Source: an uncultured Gammaproteobacteria bacterium (lineage in GTDB: Bacteria; Pseudomonadota; Gammaproteobacteria; Arenicellales; JAANXG01). From it: a stretch of 52,559 nt of DNA. Positions 26,670 through 36,031 of this stretch are shown here, in pieces; position 1 is the first letter of the stretch; each line of letters begins with the position of its first letter. Below the pieces are notes generated by a model. That model did not search any database. It was given only the letters and a program-made list of their open reading frames with translations, and was not told the origin of the DNA. The stretch is from positions 1 to 52,559 of the forward strand of contig CAMYOI010000004.1 of NCBI GenBank assembly GCA_947259955.1, written 5' to 3'. The translations under genes and the position numbers were made by a program.

Positions 26670-27949
26670 TGGGCCTGGTCATCACCAATGGCCGCGTGAT
26701 CGATCCTGCCAACGATGTCGACGGCGTCAATACGCTGTACATCCACGACGGATTCATCGCCGGAGTGGGCGACCCACCGACGGATTTCGAAACAGAGCGC
26801 GAAATCGATGCATCGGGGCTGATTGTCTGCCCCGGTCTGATAGACATCAGAGCGAGGCTGCGCGAACCGGGCCAGGAGTACAAGGCAACGCTGGACAGCG
26901 AGCTATCCGCCGCAATTGCCGGCGGCATTACGACACTTTGCATCCCGCCGGACACTGATCCCGTTATCGATAACCCGGCTATGGCGCAGATGATCCAGCA
27001 GAGGGCGTGGCAGATCGGTAAAAGCTTCATCCATCCCCTTGGCGCGCTCACGCAAGGGCTCAAGGGTGAATCACTGACCAACATGCATGCACTCGGTGGT
27101 GCGGGTTGCGTCGGCGTAAGCAACGCCTTGGCCCCGGTCAAGGACACGGTAGTGATGCGAAGGGCTATGCAATACGCCTGCACTTTCGACCTGACGGTAT
27201 TTTTAAACTCCCAGGATCCCTGGCTTCGCGGTAACGGTGTCGTCCACGAGGGGGAAATCAGCACCCGGTTGGGCCTGCCGGCCATACCGGAAGCAGCGGA
27301 AACCGTCGGTGTTGCCCGAGATCTGGCGCTGATTGAAACCACATACGCACGCTGTCATTTCAACGGTCTTTCCACCGCCCGGGCAGTCGATATGCTGGCT
27401 CATGCCAAATCGGTCGGCCTGCCAGTGACCGCGGATGTCACCGCTCACCATCTTCACCTCACCGAGCACGACATCGGTTTTTTCAACACGCTTTGCCACG
27501 TATCGCCCCCGCTGCGGGGCCAGCGCGACAGGGACAGATTGAGGAGCGCGTTGAAGGAAGGTGTAATCAGTGCAATCTGCTCCGATCACCAGCCCCACGA
27601 ACCTGACGCTAAACTGACGCCATTCAGTGAATCGGAGCCCGGCATATCGGGCCTGGAAACCCTGTTACCCTTGACCCTGAAACTGGTCGAGGACGGGCTA
27701 TTGGATATGCCGGAAGCCATCTCACTGCTAACCGCCAATCCGGCCAGAATTCTGGGCATAGACAGTGGCCACCTGGGCGTCGGCGCGACGGCCGACATCT
27801 GCATCTTTGATTGGGACGAACACTGGGTCCTGGACCGGAAGAAAATGGTCAGCCGGGGTAAAAACAATCCATTCCAAAACTGGGAGTTCAGAGGCCGGGT
27901 GACACACACCCTGGTCGGCGGCGAACCGGCATACGACAGACCGGGCTAG
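26669..27949 (+). CDS. pyrX: Dihydroorotase-like protein PyrC' (probably non-catalytic)
   Basis: An amidohydrolase-fold protein of 426 residues, like bacterial dihydroorotases. The metal-binding HxH of true enzymes is replaced: where DxHvHxREPG is expected, this protein has DIRARLREPG. The later carboxylate region reads FLNSQDPWL instead of the usual H.E form. The TAHHL histidine and SDHQPH aspartate remain. This matches PyrC' of Pseudomonas, an inactive homologue needed for assembly of the PyrB dodecamer. A catalytic PyrC should be encoded elsewhere. Its ATG overlaps the pyrB stop (TGATG), suggesting coupled synthesis in fixed ratio. The stop codon abuts that of pilU on the other strand. Confidence 0.88.
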   Translation: MGLVITNGRVIDPANDVDGVNTLYIHDGFIAGVGDPPTDFETEREIDASGLIVCPGLIDIRARLREPGQEYKATLDSELSAAIAGGITTLCIPPDTDPVIDNPAMAQMIQQRAWQIGKSFIHPLGALTQGLKGESLTNMHALGGAGCVGVSNALAPVKDTVVMRRAMQYACTFDLTVFLNSQDPWLRGNGVVHEGEISTRLGLPAIPEAAETVGVARDLALIETTYARCHFNGLSTARAVDMLAHAKSVGLPVTADVTAHHLHLTEHDIGFFNTLCHVSPPLRGQRDRDRLRSALKEGVISAICSDHQPHEPDAKLTPFSESEPGISGLETLLPLTLKLVEDGLLDMPEAISLLTANPARILGIDSGHLGVGATADICIFDWDEHWVLDRKKMVSRGKNNPFQNWEFRGRVTHTLVGGEPAYDRPG

Positions 27950-29062
27950 TCAGAAAGTAACGTTGCGCAGGGTATCGCCCAACTCACCGCCTTCCGTACT
28001 CTTGCTCTCGAGCTTGATCTTGAGCCTCAGATCGTTTTGCGATTCGGCATTCTTGATCGCCTCGTCATACGAAATCAAACCTTTCTCGAACAGATCGAAC
28101 AGGGACTGATCGTAGGTCATCATGCCGTGCTCGGTTGAGCGTTCCATCACATCGTGAATCTCGTCGATTTTTCCCTTGAGGATCAGATCCGCAATCAGCG
28201 GGGTGTTGATCAATATTTCTACCGCCGGCACCCGTCCCTTGCCGTGTTTTATCGGCAGCAGCCGCTGCGAGATCATCGCCTTAAGGTTCATCGACATATC
28301 CATTAGCAGCTGGGCGCGGCGCTCTGATGGAAAGAAGTTGATGACCCGGTCCATGGCCTGGTACGTGTTGTTGGCATGCAGCGTGGAAATACACAGGTGT
28401 CCGGTTTCGGCAAACACGATTGCATTGTCCATGGTTTCACGATGTCGTATCTCACCGATCTGGATGACATCCGGCGCCTGCCTCATCGCATTGGTAAGTG
28501 CCGCCTCCCAGGACTCCGTGTCCACGCCGATCTCGCGCTGTGTGACAATGCAGTTCTTGTGTTCATGGACGAATTCGATCGGGTCTTCGACGGTTATGAT
28601 ATGCCCGTAGTCCTGTTCATTCCGATATCCCACCATCGCGGCCATCGATGTGCTCTTGCCGGTGCCGGTGCCACCGACAAAAATGCACAGGCCGCGCTTG
28701 GTCATCGCGATGTCCTTCATGATCGGCGGCAGATACAGTTCCTCGAACTTCGGTATATAAGTCTGAATGGTTCTCAGCACCATGCCCACCCGGGACTGCT
28801 GGACGAAGATATTTACCCTAAAGCGCCCTATTTCCTGGGGATTCAGCGCGAAGTTGCATTCGTTGGAGGCCTCGAATCGCCTGCGCTGCTCTTCGTTCAT
28901 GACGCTGTAGGCCAGGTCCCTGGAATTTTCAGGGGTGAGGGCCTGCTTGGTGATGGGAAATATCTTTCCGTCCACTTTGAGGCTTGGCGGGACACCGGCG
29001 GTGATAAAAAGGTCGGAGGCCTTCTTGTGCACCATCAATTTAAGGAAATCGGTGAAGACCAT
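27950..29062 (-). CDS. pilU: Type IV pilus retraction ATPase PilU
   Basis: A hexameric secretion-type ATPase that works with PilT in pilus retraction. The 370 residues have an N-terminal PAS-like domain (about 1-95), the Walker A GGTGTGKSTSMAAMVG at about 130, ITVEDPIEFVHEHKNCIVTQ with the Asp box, and IQIGEIRHRETMDNAIVFAE as the Walker B part. The His box follows in HLCISTLHANN. The C-terminal tail (about 340-370) beyond the ATPase is longer and more acidic than in PilT, as in other PilU. The ATG overlaps the pilT stop by one base (TGATG). Confidence 0.94.
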   Translation of the reverse strand: MVFTDFLKLMVHKKASDLFITAGVPPSLKVDGKIFPITKQALTPENSRDLAYSVMNEEQRRRFEASNECNFALNPQEIGRFRVNIFVQQSRVGMVLRTIQTYIPKFEELYLPPIMKDIAMTKRGLCIFVGGTGTGKSTSMAAMVGYRNEQDYGHIITVEDPIEFVHEHKNCIVTQREIGVDTESWEAALTNAMRQAPDVIQIGEIRHRETMDNAIVFAETGHLCISTLHANNTYQAMDRVINFFPSERRAQLLMDMSMNLKAMISQRLLPIKHGKGRVPAVEILINTPLIADLILKGKIDEIHDVMERSTEHGMMTYDQSLFDLFEKGLISYDEAIKNAESQNDLRLKIKLESKSTEGGELGDTLRNVTF

Positions 29063-30141
29063 CAGCGGCGACGCCCCCCGGCAACCGCTTGTGCAGCCGG
29101 TCCCGAGGCAAATTTCTTCTTGTCCATCGCCACGTTCCTTGCGGCATCAACGGAGACGATCCGGTTTCGCACGAGATCCAGCAAGTGCTGATCCAGTGTC
29201 TGCATACCTTCCTCGTGGCTGGTCTGTATCACAGAATACATCTGCGGGACCTTGGCTTCGCGGATCAGATTACGTATTGCGGAATTCGCTATCATGATCT
29301 CCCATGCCGCAACGCGGCCACTGCCCGTCTTCTTCAACAGCGCCTGGGATATAACCGCCGTCAGCGACTCGGACAACATGGTCCTCACCATGTCTTTTTC
29401 ACCGGAGGGAAACACGTCGATGATCCGGTCTATGGTCTTGGCCGCCGAACTGGTATGCAGTGTCGCAAACACTAGGTGGCCGGTTTCGGCGGCGGTCAGC
29501 GCCAGCCGAATGGTTTCCAGATCCCGCATCTCGCCGACGAGAACGATGTCCGGGTCTTCCCGAAGAGCGGAGCGCAGCGCTTCGCCAAAACCCAGGGTAT
29601 GCGGTCCAAGTTCACGCTGATTGACCAGACAGTTCTTGGAAGCGTGTACGAATTCTATGGGGTCCTCGATGGTCAGGATGTGCGCGAACCGACTTTCGTT
29701 CACAAAATTCACCATCGCCGCCAGGGTCGTGGACTTGCCCGAACCGGTAGGACCGGTCACCAGCACCAGTCCCCGGGGTTTCAGACTCATGTCCCTGAAC
29801 ACCTGGGGTGCGTTGATCTGATCCAGGTCCCACACCATCCCGGGAATGGTCCTGAACACCGCGGCCGGACCCCGGTTCTGATTGAACGCATTCACTCGAA
29901 ACCGGGCAATATTGGGCAGTTCGAAAGAAAAGTCTGTTTCCAGGAATTCCTCGAAGGCCTTTTGCTGCTTGTCGTTCATTATGTCGTAAATCATCCGGTG
30001 AACGGCACGATCGTCCAATGAATCGATATTTATCCTTTTTATGTCGCCATCTACACGAATAACCGGAGGCATGCCGGCCGACAAATGCAGATCCGAAGCG
30101 TTCTTCTTAAAAGCAAAAGCCAGTAATTCTGATATATCCAT
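29062..30141 (-). CDS. pilT: Type IV pilus retraction ATPase PilT
   Basis: The main motor of pilus disassembly, acting at the inner-membrane base of the pilus. In its 359 residues I see Walker A GPTGSGKSTTLAAM (130-143), LTIEDPIEFVHASKNCLVNQ, IVLVGEMRDLETIRLALTAA and HLVFATLHTSSAAKTIDRI. The PilT-specific AIRNLIRE motif follows in the C-terminal domain. Start ATG at 30141 with GGGGA eight bases upstream. pilU follows directly. The pair lies about 6 kb from the Pil-Chp operon, with the gshB-pyrC' run between, as in Pseudomonas. Confidence 0.96.
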   Translation of the reverse strand: MDISELLAFAFKKNASDLHLSAGMPPVIRVDGDIKRINIDSLDDRAVHRMIYDIMNDKQQKAFEEFLETDFSFELPNIARFRVNAFNQNRGPAAVFRTIPGMVWDLDQINAPQVFRDMSLKPRGLVLVTGPTGSGKSTTLAAMVNFVNESRFAHILTIEDPIEFVHASKNCLVNQRELGPHTLGFGEALRSALREDPDIVLVGEMRDLETIRLALTAAETGHLVFATLHTSSAAKTIDRIIDVFPSGEKDMVRTMLSESLTAVISQALLKKTGSGRVAAWEIMIANSAIRNLIREAKVPQMYSVIQTSHEEGMQTLDQHLLDLVRNRIVSVDAARNVAMDKKKFASGPAAQAVAGGRRR

Positions 30142-30405
30142 CTAAGATTCCCCACCCGAATCAATGGGCATGTGGCGATTTAGACAATGTTCGTTTATCT
30201 TCCCTGCAACAAAGTATAACAGCGCAACCGCAATGCACAACGCCCGGCAACCCCCGGCCCGCCTCCGGCGGATTGGTATCATCGACAAATTCAAAGTTTT
30301 CAGGCATCCAGGGTCAATAGAACCGGTTATTTTCAAGGCTACGGGACGATGCGCGTGCCATGCACCGAAAAGCGGCCTCGTTCATGCGATCATAGACCTC
30401 TAAAA

Positions 30406-31110
30406 ATGACCGTAACACCGCAGGAAAGATTGCAGCAGGTACGAGACAGGATCATCCAGGCTGAGAAACGCTACGGAAGGCCCCCTGGCAGTGTGCGGCT
30501 GATTGGTGTGGGCAAAGTGCACACAGCTGAATCCATTCGAGGGCTGGTAGTGCTCGGCCTCGATGATATCGGCGAAAGCTACGTTCAGGAGGCCCTGTCA
30601 AAGCAGCAATTGCTGCGGGACCTGGCGATAACCTGGCATTACATAGGACACATCCAGAGTAACAAAACCCGTGAAATCGCTGAACACTTCGACTGGGTAC
30701 ACAGTGTTGACAGGATAAAAATTGCCCGCCGGCTTTCGGAACAACGCCCGGCGGAAAAACCTGATCTCGACATCTGCTTGCAGGTCAACCTGCAGGACGA
30801 GGCGTCCAAGAGCGGCTTCAGAAAAAATGATGTGTATACTGCCGCGGACGCGATCCAAAACCTGCCCCGCGTCCGGCTGCGCGGCTTGATGGCGATACCC
30901 AGGGCAAGCGACGATTTCATCGAGCAGCGGGCGGCATTCGCCCAGGTTCGTTGTTTATGCAAAGCGCTCACCAGCAGGGGGTACGCTCTGGACACCTTGT
31001 CCATGGGAATGAGCGGCGATATGGAAGCGGCCATTGCCGAGGGTTCGACCATGGTGCGCATCGGTACGGCGCTGTTCGGTCCACGTCCCGTTCGCTCGAA
31101 CACGGAGTGA
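30406..31110 (+). CDS. yggS: YggS family PLP homeostasis protein
   Basis: A PLP-binding single-domain TIM-barrel protein that buffers pyridoxal phosphate. I start at the ATG at 30406 (234 residues). The open frame runs 19 codons further upstream with sequence unlike the family. Motifs: LIGVGKVHTAESIRGL carries the PLP lysine (the usual form is VSKT.P), then DIGESYVQEAL (usual form FGENYVQE), WHYIGHIQSNKTREIAE, LSMGMSGDMEAAIAEGST and VRIGTALFGPR. The first two motifs deviate mildly. It is followed by proC and yggT, the standard gammaproteobacterial order. Confidence 0.94.
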   Translation: MTVTPQERLQQVRDRIIQAEKRYGRPPGSVRLIGVGKVHTAESIRGLVVLGLDDIGESYVQEALSKQQLLRDLAITWHYIGHIQSNKTREIAEHFDWVHSVDRIKIARRLSEQRPAEKPDLDICLQVNLQDEASKSGFRKNDVYTAADAIQNLPRVRLRGLMAIPRASDDFIEQRAAFAQVRCLCKALTSRGYALDTLSMGMSGDMEAAIAEGSTMVRIGTALFGPRPVRSNTE

Positions 31111-31190
31111 GCGCCGAGGACAAAATCCGTATCCCGGAATTCGTAAACGAGGCACATTTTGAGATAGGTTTTAGAAAATAGAGACAGACT

Positions 31191-32042
31191 ATGTCAGATA
31201 ATACATTGGGTTTTATTGGCGGCGGCAACATGGCCCGCAGCATGATTGGGGGGCTCGTCAACATGGGCCGGGCGAAAAACACGATCAAGGTTTCGGAACC
31301 CGATCCCCACAAACGAGAATATTTCGAGCAAACCCTCGGCGTCGAGGCGGTTGCGGAGAATCATCGGCTGTTGCCCGGCTGCGACATACTCATTCTCGCG
31401 GTCAAGCCCCAGGTCCTCAAACAGGCCCTGCAGCCCCTGCAGCCGCTTCTGTTGCAACACCGACCTCTGCTGCTCTCCATTGCGGCGGGTGTACGGGAAT
31501 CTGACATCGACAAGTGGTCAGGTGGTGGCCACGCTATCGTGCGAGCAATGCCGAATACGCCGGCACTGGTCGGCTCGGGAGCAACCGGGCTGTACGCGAA
31601 CCCGAAAGTGACCGCGGAACAGCGCGACCAGGCTGAATCGCTGATGCGGGCCGTAGGGGTGACGGTGTGGCTCGGGCAGGAATCTTTGCTCGATCACGTG
31701 ACGGCGCTGTCCGGCAGCGGGCCCGCGTACTTCATGCTGTTCATGGAAGCGCTGGAGCAGGCCGGGGTGGAACATGGGCTGGATCGTGACGTTGCCCATC
31801 TTTTGGTGATGGAAACCTGCCTGGGGGCAGCTAAACTTGCAATGGAAAGCGAGGAAGACCTCCCCGAGTTGAGGCGCCGCGTGACCTCCCCGGGTGGAAC
31901 AACGGAAAAAGCTTTGCAGGTAATGGAAAATGCCAATATAAACCGTATCATAAACGACGCCTTCAAAGCGGCTTCACGGCGTGCGGACGAACTTGGCAGG
32001 CAATTTGGGGAAAACAACTTAGGGGAAAACAGCAGTGGGTAA
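31191..32042 (+). CDS. proC: Pyrroline-5-carboxylate reductase
   Basis: Last step of proline synthesis, reducing pyrroline-5-carboxylate with NAD(P)H. The 283 residues begin with the Rossmann motif FIGGGNMARSMIGG. They continue with LAVKPQVLKQAL, IVRAMPNTPALVGSGATGLY, LSGSGPAYFMLFMEALEQAG and the C-terminal signature TSPGGTTEKALQVMEN. It starts with ATG, with GAGAC about 8 bases upstream, 80 bp after yggS. Its 3' end overlaps the yggT start. Confidence 0.96.
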   Translation: MSDNTLGFIGGGNMARSMIGGLVNMGRAKNTIKVSEPDPHKREYFEQTLGVEAVAENHRLLPGCDILILAVKPQVLKQALQPLQPLLLQHRPLLLSIAAGVRESDIDKWSGGGHAIVRAMPNTPALVGSGATGLYANPKVTAEQRDQAESLMRAVGVTVWLGQESLLDHVTALSGSGPAYFMLFMEALEQAGVEHGLDRDVAHLLVMETCLGAAKLAMESEEDLPELRRRVTSPGGTTEKALQVMENANINRIINDAFKAASRRADELGRQFGENNLGENSSG

Positions 32043-32613
32043 TTACTTCAGTGATGCCGGCAGTTTTCTTATCGACACCGTCATCGGATTGTACATGCTG
32101 GCCGTCATCCTGCGATTCCTTTTACAGTGGGTGCGCGCCGATTTTTACAATCCCATCTCCCAGTTTCTGGTTACGGTGACCAATCCACCGCTTGTGTTTC
32201 TGCGGAGATTTATTCCCGGCTTTTTTGGTGTAGACCTGGCCTCCATCATCCTTTTGATCGTTCTTGCCATGATCAAGATCTATCTGATCTATGCAATTTC
32301 AGGGCTTACCCCCCACGTTTCCGGAGCACTGGTCATGGCGGTCGGAGAGATGATCCAGCTCGGTGTGTACGTGTTCATTTTTACGATGCTGATCCGGATT
32401 GTACTGAGCTGGATCCAGCCGGGAGGCTACAACCCCGTTCTGGTCCTGATCAATCAGCTGACCGAACCTCTGATGGCGCCGGCCAGACGCATCATCCCGC
32501 CCTTTGGCGGCCTCGACATTTCACCCATACTGGTGTTCATCTTTCTCTATCTCACTCTAATGCTGGTGGTGCGGCCGGTACTGGATTTCGGCCACATGCT
32601 GGCGTTACAGTAG
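32035..32613 (+). CDS. yggT: YggT family integral membrane protein
   Basis: A 192-residue membrane protein made of two YGGT repeats. The first has LRFLLQWVRADFYNPISQF followed by VTNPPLVFLRRFIP. The second has RIVLSWIQPGGYNPVLVLI followed by LTEPLMAPARRIIPPFGGLD. About four to five hydrophobic helices are visible. The biochemical role is not well known in proteobacteria. The GTG at 32035 lies inside the end of proC, suggesting translational coupling. In many relatives a DUF167 gene (yggU) follows, but here a dynamin-like GTPase does. Confidence 0.92.
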   Translation: MGNYFSDAGSFLIDTVIGLYMLAVILRFLLQWVRADFYNPISQFLVTVTNPPLVFLRRFIPGFFGVDLASIILLIVLAMIKIYLIYAISGLTPHVSGALVMAVGEMIQLGVYVFIFTMLIRIVLSWIQPGGYNPVLVLINQLTEPLMAPARRIIPPFGGLDISPILVFIFLYLTLMLVVRPVLDFGHMLALQ

Positions 32614-32660
32614 ATCGTGGCAAACCGATGTTGAAAGCAGATACGAGGGTCACGCGATAA

Positions 32661-34640
32661 ATGCAGGATACGGCTTCCACTGTCGACGGGTTTGACCGCC
32701 AGCTGACCGACTACGGCGTGTGGAGCACCACTCTGGCAAGGGCATTGGAATCCTATCGGGAATGGTGCGGTTCATACCGCCGACTGGACAGCGAACAGGA
32801 ACTCAACCTGCTGGAGCTGGTGGAAGAACTCCGTGGCGATGCCGTTACAATCGCTCTGGTCGGCGAATTCTCAAGGGGGAAAACAGAGCTGATCAACGCT
32901 ATTTTCTTTTCCGACTACGATCGTCGACTATTGCCCTCGACGCCGGGCCGGACGACCATGTGCCCGACGGAAATTCGATACGACATCAAAATTCCCCCGT
33001 GTATACGCCTGCTGCCGATAGAGACCCGCAAATCAGCCATGTCAATCTCGGAACTCAAGCACAAGGCGGTCAACTGGACCACCCTCCCACTGGAACTGGA
33101 TTCCCCCGAGGCAATGGCAAAGACCCTCAAACAGATACTGAGGAGCAAGAAAATAGATAAACGACAGGCCCACGAACTCGGGCTTGATGGCATGGTGTCG
33201 GAGCTGCCCAGCGGCGAAGTTCACGTCGAGGTCCCGGTCTGGCGGCATGCCATCGTCAATTACCCTCATCGCCTGCTGGAGCAGGGCCTGGTCGTGCTGG
33301 ACACACCCGGCCTCAATGCACTTGGGGCCGAACCGGAGCTGACGCTGGGCATGCTACCCAATGCCCATGCCATTCTTTTCGTACTGGCGGCAGACACCGG
33401 CGTTACCCGAACAGACATGGAAATCTGGAGGAAGCACGTGTGCCCCGCTACGGGCCGCAATCCGGAAAATCGTCTTGCGGCATTGAACAAAGTCGACACC
33501 TTGTGGGATGAACTCGAAAGTCCCGACAGGACCCAGGGCTTCATCGATCGACAGGTTGAAAGAACGCACAAGATGCTCCAGATCAGCCGGGACAAGGTGT
33601 TCCCGGTGTCCGCGCGGAAGGGCCTCATCGGGAAGATTCGAAAAGGCGACGAGCTCGTCGCCAGAAGCGGACTGCGCGCATTGGAACGGACGCTGTCGAC
33701 GATCGCTGTCAAGAACCGACAAAAAATGATCTGCGAGAAGGTCGCAAGTGAAATCGGACTCGTGGTTCAGGAATCCGAGGAGCTGATACGCTATAAAATC
33801 GAAAATCTGGAAACCGAGCTCGAGGAACTGCGCCAGCTGGATAATAAAAGCGTCGATCTAATCGACGAGATGTCAACCAAGCTCAGAAAACAGAAGAACA
33901 CCTACGATGCCGAGGTCCAGAGCTTCAATGTGACCCGCCGCCTGTTGTCCGAGCAGGTCAGAAAAATGACAAGTCTGTTGAGCATGACCCGTTTCGATCA
34001 GCTCATAGCCAAGACCCGCTACGCGATGAACAACAGCTGGACGACCCCTGGCGTGAGACAGGGAATGGAGACGTTTTTCGGCGGCACTTTCGCAGATCTG
34101 AAACGGGTCGAAGCGCGGTCGGAGAAAATACGCCGTCTGGTCGAACAAATATACAATCGATTCCATGGAGAATATGGGTTACCAATCCACAAGCCCGTCC
34201 GCTTTTCCACCAAGCCTTTCATGCGGCAATACCAGAGTCTGCATGAAGAAGCGGAGGCTTTTAGAACCTCCAAGGCGATGATGATGTCGGAACAATACTT
34301 CGTGGTGAAGAAATTCTTCATCGTTTTGGTGAGCCGAGCGCGGGTGATTTTCGAGGACTGCAACGGAGCGACCAGATACTGGGCCAAAGCGGTGCTGATG
34401 CCCATATACAAGGGAATCAGGGAACACAAGGATCTGATCGACCGGCGCCTGGATAACCTGGACAAATTGCGCAACAACCACGCCGCGCTGCGCCAACGGG
34501 AGCAAAAAATAGTCACGGAACTGAAGAACCTGCACAAGCAGGCAAAGTTTATCGACAGCATATTAGCAAGTATTCAGCAATCAGCTAGCCCGCATTTCTC
34601 ACCAGGATCCCGAGCGATGGCCCAGGACGGGTGCCGATGA
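32661..34640 (+). CDS. Bacterial dynamin-like GTPase
   Basis: A 659-residue GTPase of the dynamin superfamily. G1 is GEFSRGKT at 68-75, G2 probably RTTMCPTEI near 97-105, G3 is DTPG at 214-217 and G4 is NKVD at 276-279. The remainder is largely helical and charged, with coiled-coil stretches at about 355-420 and 590-640. Such proteins remodel membranes or respond to membrane stress. The partner here is unknown. It lies 47 bp after yggT on the same strand and probably shares its transcript. The last 16 or so residues (from PHFSPGSRAMAQ) are encoded by a short dispersed repeat found elsewhere in the window, so the original C-terminus was probably different. Confidence 0.85.
   Translation: MQDTASTVDGFDRQLTDYGVWSTTLARALESYREWCGSYRRLDSEQELNLLELVEELRGDAVTIALVGEFSRGKTELINAIFFSDYDRRLLPSTPGRTTMCPTEIRYDIKIPPCIRLLPIETRKSAMSISELKHKAVNWTTLPLELDSPEAMAKTLKQILRSKKIDKRQAHELGLDGMVSELPSGEVHVEVPVWRHAIVNYPHRLLEQGLVVLDTPGLNALGAEPELTLGMLPNAHAILFVLAADTGVTRTDMEIWRKHVCPATGRNPENRLAALNKVDTLWDELESPDRTQGFIDRQVERTHKMLQISRDKVFPVSARKGLIGKIRKGDELVARSGLRALERTLSTIAVKNRQKMICEKVASEIGLVVQESEELIRYKIENLETELEELRQLDNKSVDLIDEMSTKLRKQKNTYDAEVQSFNVTRRLLSEQVRKMTSLLSMTRFDQLIAKTRYAMNNSWTTPGVRQGMETFFGGTFADLKRVEARSEKIRRLVEQIYNRFHGEYGLPIHKPVRFSTKPFMRQYQSLHEEAEAFRTSKAMMMSEQYFVVKKFFIVLVSRARVIFEDCNGATRYWAKAVLMPIYKGIREHKDLIDRRLDNLDKLRNNHAALRQREQKIVTELKNLHKQAKFIDSILASIQQSASPHFSPGSRAMAQDGCR
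34591..34640 (+). repeat. Dispersed short repeat, copy 1 (full)
   Basis: CGCATTTCTCACCAGGATCC followed by CGAGCGATGG and a trailing GGACGGGTGCCGATGA. This is the fullest example of a repeat family with members at 41056, 43071, 45427 and 48145. It overlaps the last codons and stop of the dynamin-like gene and fills most of the gap to the converging ampG. Confidence 0.75.
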
Positions 34641-34660
34641 ATGACCGCGCCCCGCCGCGA

Positions 34661-36031
34661 TTATCGAGAGCTTCCTTGAGTCTCCAGCTTTTGTCTGTAC
34701 AGCAGATACGATACCAGTAGTATCGCCGGGATGCCCAGGCCTGCGGCGTAGCTGAAGAAGAAAACATAGCCCTCCGCGTCGACGATATTCCCCGAAAACC
34801 CGCCCAGGAATTTCGCGGGGAGAAGCATCAAGGAACTGAACAAGGCATACTGCGTGGCGGTATAGGCCCGGTTGGTCAATCCGGACAGATACGCGATAAA
34901 CGCCGAGCCGGCCATACCGCCGCTTAGATTGTCGGCACTGATTACAATCACCAGGTAGCTGATCTCCGGCGTCTGCGACGCCAGCCAGGCAAAGGTCAGG
35001 TTGGTCAGGGCCACCATAAACGCACTCAGCAGCAGGATCCGCATTACACCGAATCGGGCAACCAGAAGCCCGCCCAGAACCGCGCCCGCCATGGTCATGA
35101 TCAACCCAAACACCTTGGTTACGCTGGCAATGTCCGATTTGGTATATCCCATATCGATATAAAAGGGATTGGCCATGACACCCATGGTGATGTCACTGAG
35201 GCGGAATACACCGATAAATGCCAGTATCAGCAGCGCAGCTCTGCCGTTGCGCGCAAAGAAATCTGTAAACGGACAAACCACCGCGCCGATGAACCAAGCC
35301 GCTACGGATCGTAACCGGTGAGGCAGATGGGCATAGCGCTCGAGAAAATCGACCACGCGCTCCTCCTCCATCCAGGCGCCGGCGGCGCCCTGACGCTCGG
35401 GCTCGAAGATGCAGAATGTCGTAACGACGCCGACAAGCATCAGCAGTGCCATGCAGTTGTAAGCCACGGACCAGGAATAAAATTCCGCCAGATACAGGGC
35501 GCCCGCACCCGCGGCTATCATGCCGAGGCGGTACCCTATCTGATAGGTGGCAGCCATCGCACCCTGCCATTCGACCACCGCCGCCTCGATGCGCCAGGCA
35601 TCGATGCTGATATCCTGGGTCGCGGAAGAAAACGCGGCCAGAAGTGCGGCGGCGACCAGTATCGAAAGCTGGGTATCGGGGTCGCTGGTCGCCATCATGG
35701 TCAATGCGCCTATCACCCCAATCTGCGCCAGAAGCATCCAGCTTCGCCGGTGACCAAGTGCGGAGGAAACCAGGGGTATAGGCACCCTGTCCACCAGCGG
35801 GGCCCAGGCGAATTTGAAGGCGTAAAGAATCGCCACCCAGGAAATGTATCCGATGGTGCTGCGATCGACGCCGGCCTCCCGCAGCCAGGCCGATAAGGTT
35901 CCGAATACCAACAGCAAAGGCAGTCCCGCGGAAAACCCCAGAAAGAGCATGGCAATCACCCTGGGTTGGGTATAGACACCGAGCGACTCTCGCCACGTCG
36001 ATTCACTGCGTGACTGCGTCAAATCAGCCAT
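34661..36031 (-). CDS. ampG: AmpG-type muropeptide permease (MFS)
   Basis: A 456-residue major facilitator protein expected to import anhydro-muropeptides for cell wall recycling. About 12 hydrophobic helices are visible. AmpG-like sequences include LGFSAGLPLLLVFGTLSAWL near the N-terminus, WAPLVDRVPIP, LGHRRSWMLL, FSSATQDISIDAWRIE and ISADNLSGGMAGSAFIAYLS. No ampD or ampR is in the window. It is transcribed toward the dynamin-like gene. A different sugar or peptide MFS function is possible, but the AQDIxxDA-type motif favours AmpG. Confidence 0.9.
   Translation of the reverse strand: MADLTQSRSESTWRESLGVYTQPRVIAMLFLGFSAGLPLLLVFGTLSAWLREAGVDRSTIGYISWVAILYAFKFAWAPLVDRVPIPLVSSALGHRRSWMLLAQIGVIGALTMMATSDPDTQLSILVAAALLAAFSSATQDISIDAWRIEAAVVEWQGAMAATYQIGYRLGMIAAGAGALYLAEFYSWSVAYNCMALLMLVGVVTTFCIFEPERQGAAGAWMEEERVVDFLERYAHLPHRLRSVAAWFIGAVVCPFTDFFARNGRAALLILAFIGVFRLSDITMGVMANPFYIDMGYTKSDIASVTKVFGLIMTMAGAVLGGLLVARFGVMRILLLSAFMVALTNLTFAWLASQTPEISYLVIVISADNLSGGMAGSAFIAYLSGLTNRAYTATQYALFSSLMLLPAKFLGGFSGNIVDAEGYVFFFSYAAGLGIPAILLVSYLLYRQKLETQGSSR

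Noticed and set aside
30142..30405. TATAAC near 30216 as a promoter for yggS
   Set aside because: No suitable -35 at 16-18 bases. The gap surely holds promoters for pilT and yggS, but I could not place them.
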